NCBI GenBank assembly: GCA_046590855.1
Contig: JBKJTJ010000289.1
Coordinates: 1-6,599 of the forward strand
Direction: 5' to 3'
Length of the DNA: 6,599 nucleotides
From: JACMOY01 sp046590855
Lineage (GTDB): Bacteria; Actinomycetota; Actinomycetes; Actinomycetales; Angustibacteraceae
The notes under the pieces: generated by a model
Told to the model about the DNA's origin: nothing
The model's database searches: none
What the model saw: the letters and a program-made list of their open reading frames with translations, nothing else
In this document: in pieces, positions 5,578 through 6,599 of the stretch
Layout: every line of letters starts with the position of its first letter
Position numbering within the stretch: the stretch's first letter is position 1
Position numbers and translations under genes: made by a program

Positions 5578-6273
5578 TCAGCCGGCTCGCCGAGCCCGCC
5601 CGGGTGTCGCCGACTGTCCGCTGATGACGCCGAGCACGTGACCCAGCCGCGCCCGCCAACCGAGGTGGTCGTCGGGGTCCAACCCCGCTGCGGCGCTGAC
5701 GAAGTGCTGCGCAAGGTCGAAGGAGGCAGGCAGGTGCAGCCCGGCCAGCACGTCGGCGGGGACGTCGGTGTCGTCGTCCAGGGTCGGCTCGAGCCCCGTG
5801 CCGAGGCCGGCGGGGATCGCGAGCCCGGTGCCGGTCACCACCATCCGCTCGTGGGCCAGGCCGCCGAGCCGGTCGTCACCCGCGTCCAGCGCGACGACCG
5901 TGGCGCCGGTGCGCCGCGCGCCGTCGACCCGCTCGAGCAGCGGGTCGGGTGCGTCGTCCGGCGCGACGACGAAGACGGTCTCGCCGCGCCCGACGGACTC
6001 GAGCCGGGCCATGCCGATGGACAGGTGCGGTGCGGCCCCGGCCGGGGGTCGCCAGCGGACCAGCTGGGGTGCCAGCTGGCCCTGGCCGCTGGTGCGCGCC
6101 TCGTCGTCCAGGTGCGCCGCCAGGTGCCAGGGCTCGACCCGCGGGGTGCCCACGAGCAGCAGGTGGCCCGGCCCCGACGTGCGCCGGACGACGTCGGCGA
6201 GTCCCCGGGCCTGCCCCCACCACGGCGTGTGGTCGAGCATCTCGCGCAGCGCGGCCACGCGGTCGGCGTCCAT
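5578..6273 (-). CDS. uncharacterised actinobacterial-type protein, 231 aa
   Basis: I do not recognise a characterised family. The protein is soluble, with no signal peptide or membrane helix, and has ordered-looking features. These are an N-terminal WWGQARGLADVVRRT (18-32), a hydrophobic strand plus turn HLLLVGTPRVEPWHLAAHLDD (37-57), an acidic middle, GETVFVVAPDD (97-107), and RRTGATVVALDAGDD (120-134), which resembles the successive beta strands of a nucleotide-binding or SIS-like alpha/beta fold. A C-terminal helix FDLAQHFVSAAAGLDPDDH (185-203) follows. The last 15 residues are basic and probably disordered. The ATG at 6273 follows a CAGGAT box by 7 nt. It lies 28 nt after the F420-type oxidoreductase and 29 nt before the MFS gene, which suggests an operon. 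It is a confident real gene (codon bias, motif-rich protein) with function unknown. Confidence 0.85.
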   Translation of the reverse strand: MDADRVAALREMLDHTPWWGQARGLADVVRRTSGPGHLLLVGTPRVEPWHLAAHLDDEARTSGQGQLAPQLVRWRPPAGAAPHLSIGMARLESVGRGETVFVVAPDDAPDPLLERVDGARRTGATVVALDAGDDRLGGLAHERMVVTGTGLAIPAGLGTGLEPTLDDDTDVPADVLAGLHLPASFDLAQHFVSAAAGLDPDDHLGWRARLGHVLGVISGQSATPGRARRAG

Positions 6274-6280
6274 GGGCGTG

Positions 6281-6286
6281 ATCCTG
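6281..6286 (-). promoter_or_regulatory. -10-like box CAGGAT or ribosome binding site before the 231-aa gene
   Basis: On the minus strand CAGGAT is followed by CACGCCC (7 nt) and the ATG at 6273. It matches TANNNT except at the first base. The contained AGGA, 8 nt from the ATG, could equally be a Shine-Dalgarno sequence, so the site supports the start codon but not one mechanism over the other. Confidence 0.35.
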
Positions 6287-6301
6287 CCAGCAACCGGTGG
6301 G

Positions 6302-6599
6302 TCAGCGACGCAGCCTGGGCAGCACCTCGCGACCGAAGACCTCGATCCACTGCGCCTGGTTGCGACCGACGTTGTGCAGGTAGACGCGGTCGAAGCCGAG
6401 GTCGACGAACTTCTGGATCGAGGCCCGGTGGACGTCGGGGTCGCTCGAGATGACCATCCGGCCCTCGAAGTCCTCGGGGCGAACCAGCTTGGCCATCTGC
6501 GCGAAGTCGTGCGGGCTGCGGATGTCGGCCTTGGGGAACTTCATGCCCCCGTTGGGCCACTCGGTCATCGCGTTGGCGAGCGCCTGCTCGTCGGTGGTG
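6302..6599 (-). CDS. F420-dependent LLM-class oxidoreductase, C-terminal part (partial)
   Basis: This is the last 98 residues of a bacterial luciferase-like (LLM) oxidoreductase; the 5' part lies beyond the right edge, and the frame is open to position 6599. Family members related to F420-dependent glucose-6-phosphate dehydrogenase transfer hydride between a substrate and the deazaflavin cofactor F420 in a TIM-barrel. Visible are TEWPNGGMKFPKADIRSP, RPEDFEGRMVISSDPDVHRA, FVDLGFDRVYLHNVGRNQ and FGREVLPRLRR. The closing strand YLHNVGRNQ plus the C-terminal REVLPRL are typical of the F420-G6P-like branch (TIGR03557-type). About 220 residues are missing, so the F420 site cannot be inspected and the substrate is unassigned. 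The ATG at 6568 is internal, not the start. The stop is 28 nt upstream of the 231-aa gene on the same strand. Confidence 0.88.
   Translation of the reverse strand, partial: TTDEQALANAMTEWPNGGMKFPKADIRSPHDFAQMAKLVRPEDFEGRMVISSDPDVHRASIQKFVDLGFDRVYLHNVGRNQAQWIEVFGREVLPRLRR

Noticed and set aside
4085..5641. 518-aa plus-strand open frame opposite the MFS and Gfo/Idh genes
   Set aside because: The sequence is low-complexity, rich in Arg, Gly, Asp, Gln and His, which is the usual shadow of a GC-rich gene on the other strand. The minus-strand frame has clear MFS motifs.
2409..6599. A new multi-gene system formed by the five minus-strand genes
   Set aside because: The families are common and unrelated, an internal promoter is likely before the Gfo/Idh gene, and nothing in the sequence points to a shared substrate; it is noted only as a possible operon.

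Overview
The window is chromosomal-looking DNA from a high-GC actinobacterium. The evidence is a strong GC bias at third codon positions, a polyphosphate glucokinase of the mycobacterial type, a methionine aminopeptidase with the N-terminal linker seen in mycobacterial MapB, a coenzyme-F420-type luciferase-like oxidoreductase, and TANNNT -10 boxes placed 6-7 nt before start codons (the leaderless arrangement common in this phylum). I cannot name the genus from the sequence alone.

Layout. A small lipoprotein gene (142-471, +) converges on a two-gene minus-strand unit, map-ppgK (2141 to 484), whose genes overlap by 4 nt. Divergent from map is a 60-residue conserved-looking small protein (2219-2401, +). 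It converges, with a 7-nt gap, on a minus-strand block that fills the rest of the window. In transcription order that block holds the 3' end of an F420-type LLM oxidoreductase (6599 to 6302, partial), an uncharacterised 231-aa soluble protein (6273 to 5578), an MFS_3-type exporter (5548 to 4277), a Gfo/Idh/MocA-type dehydrogenase (4266 to 3217) and a TauE/SafE-type membrane protein (3140 to 2409). Gaps in this block are 28, 29, 10 and 76 nt, so it could be one transcript with internal leaderless promoters.

How the genes relate. Map and PpgK are housekeeping enzymes: removal of the initiator methionine, and glucose phosphorylation using polyphosphate or ATP. The five-gene block combines two redox enzymes with two transporters, but no shared substrate can be read from the sequence, and it may simply be a same-strand run of unrelated genes.

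No mobile element, CRISPR array, RNA gene, toxin-antitoxin or defence system, or obvious foreign DNA was found, and I do not see a novel multi-gene system. The points most worth a second look are a four-residue expansion between the two metal-binding aspartates of Map, a recurrent -10/start-codon spacing at five genes, a Gfo/Idh protein with Thr in place of the usual active-site Lys, and the 231-aa protein of unknown function.
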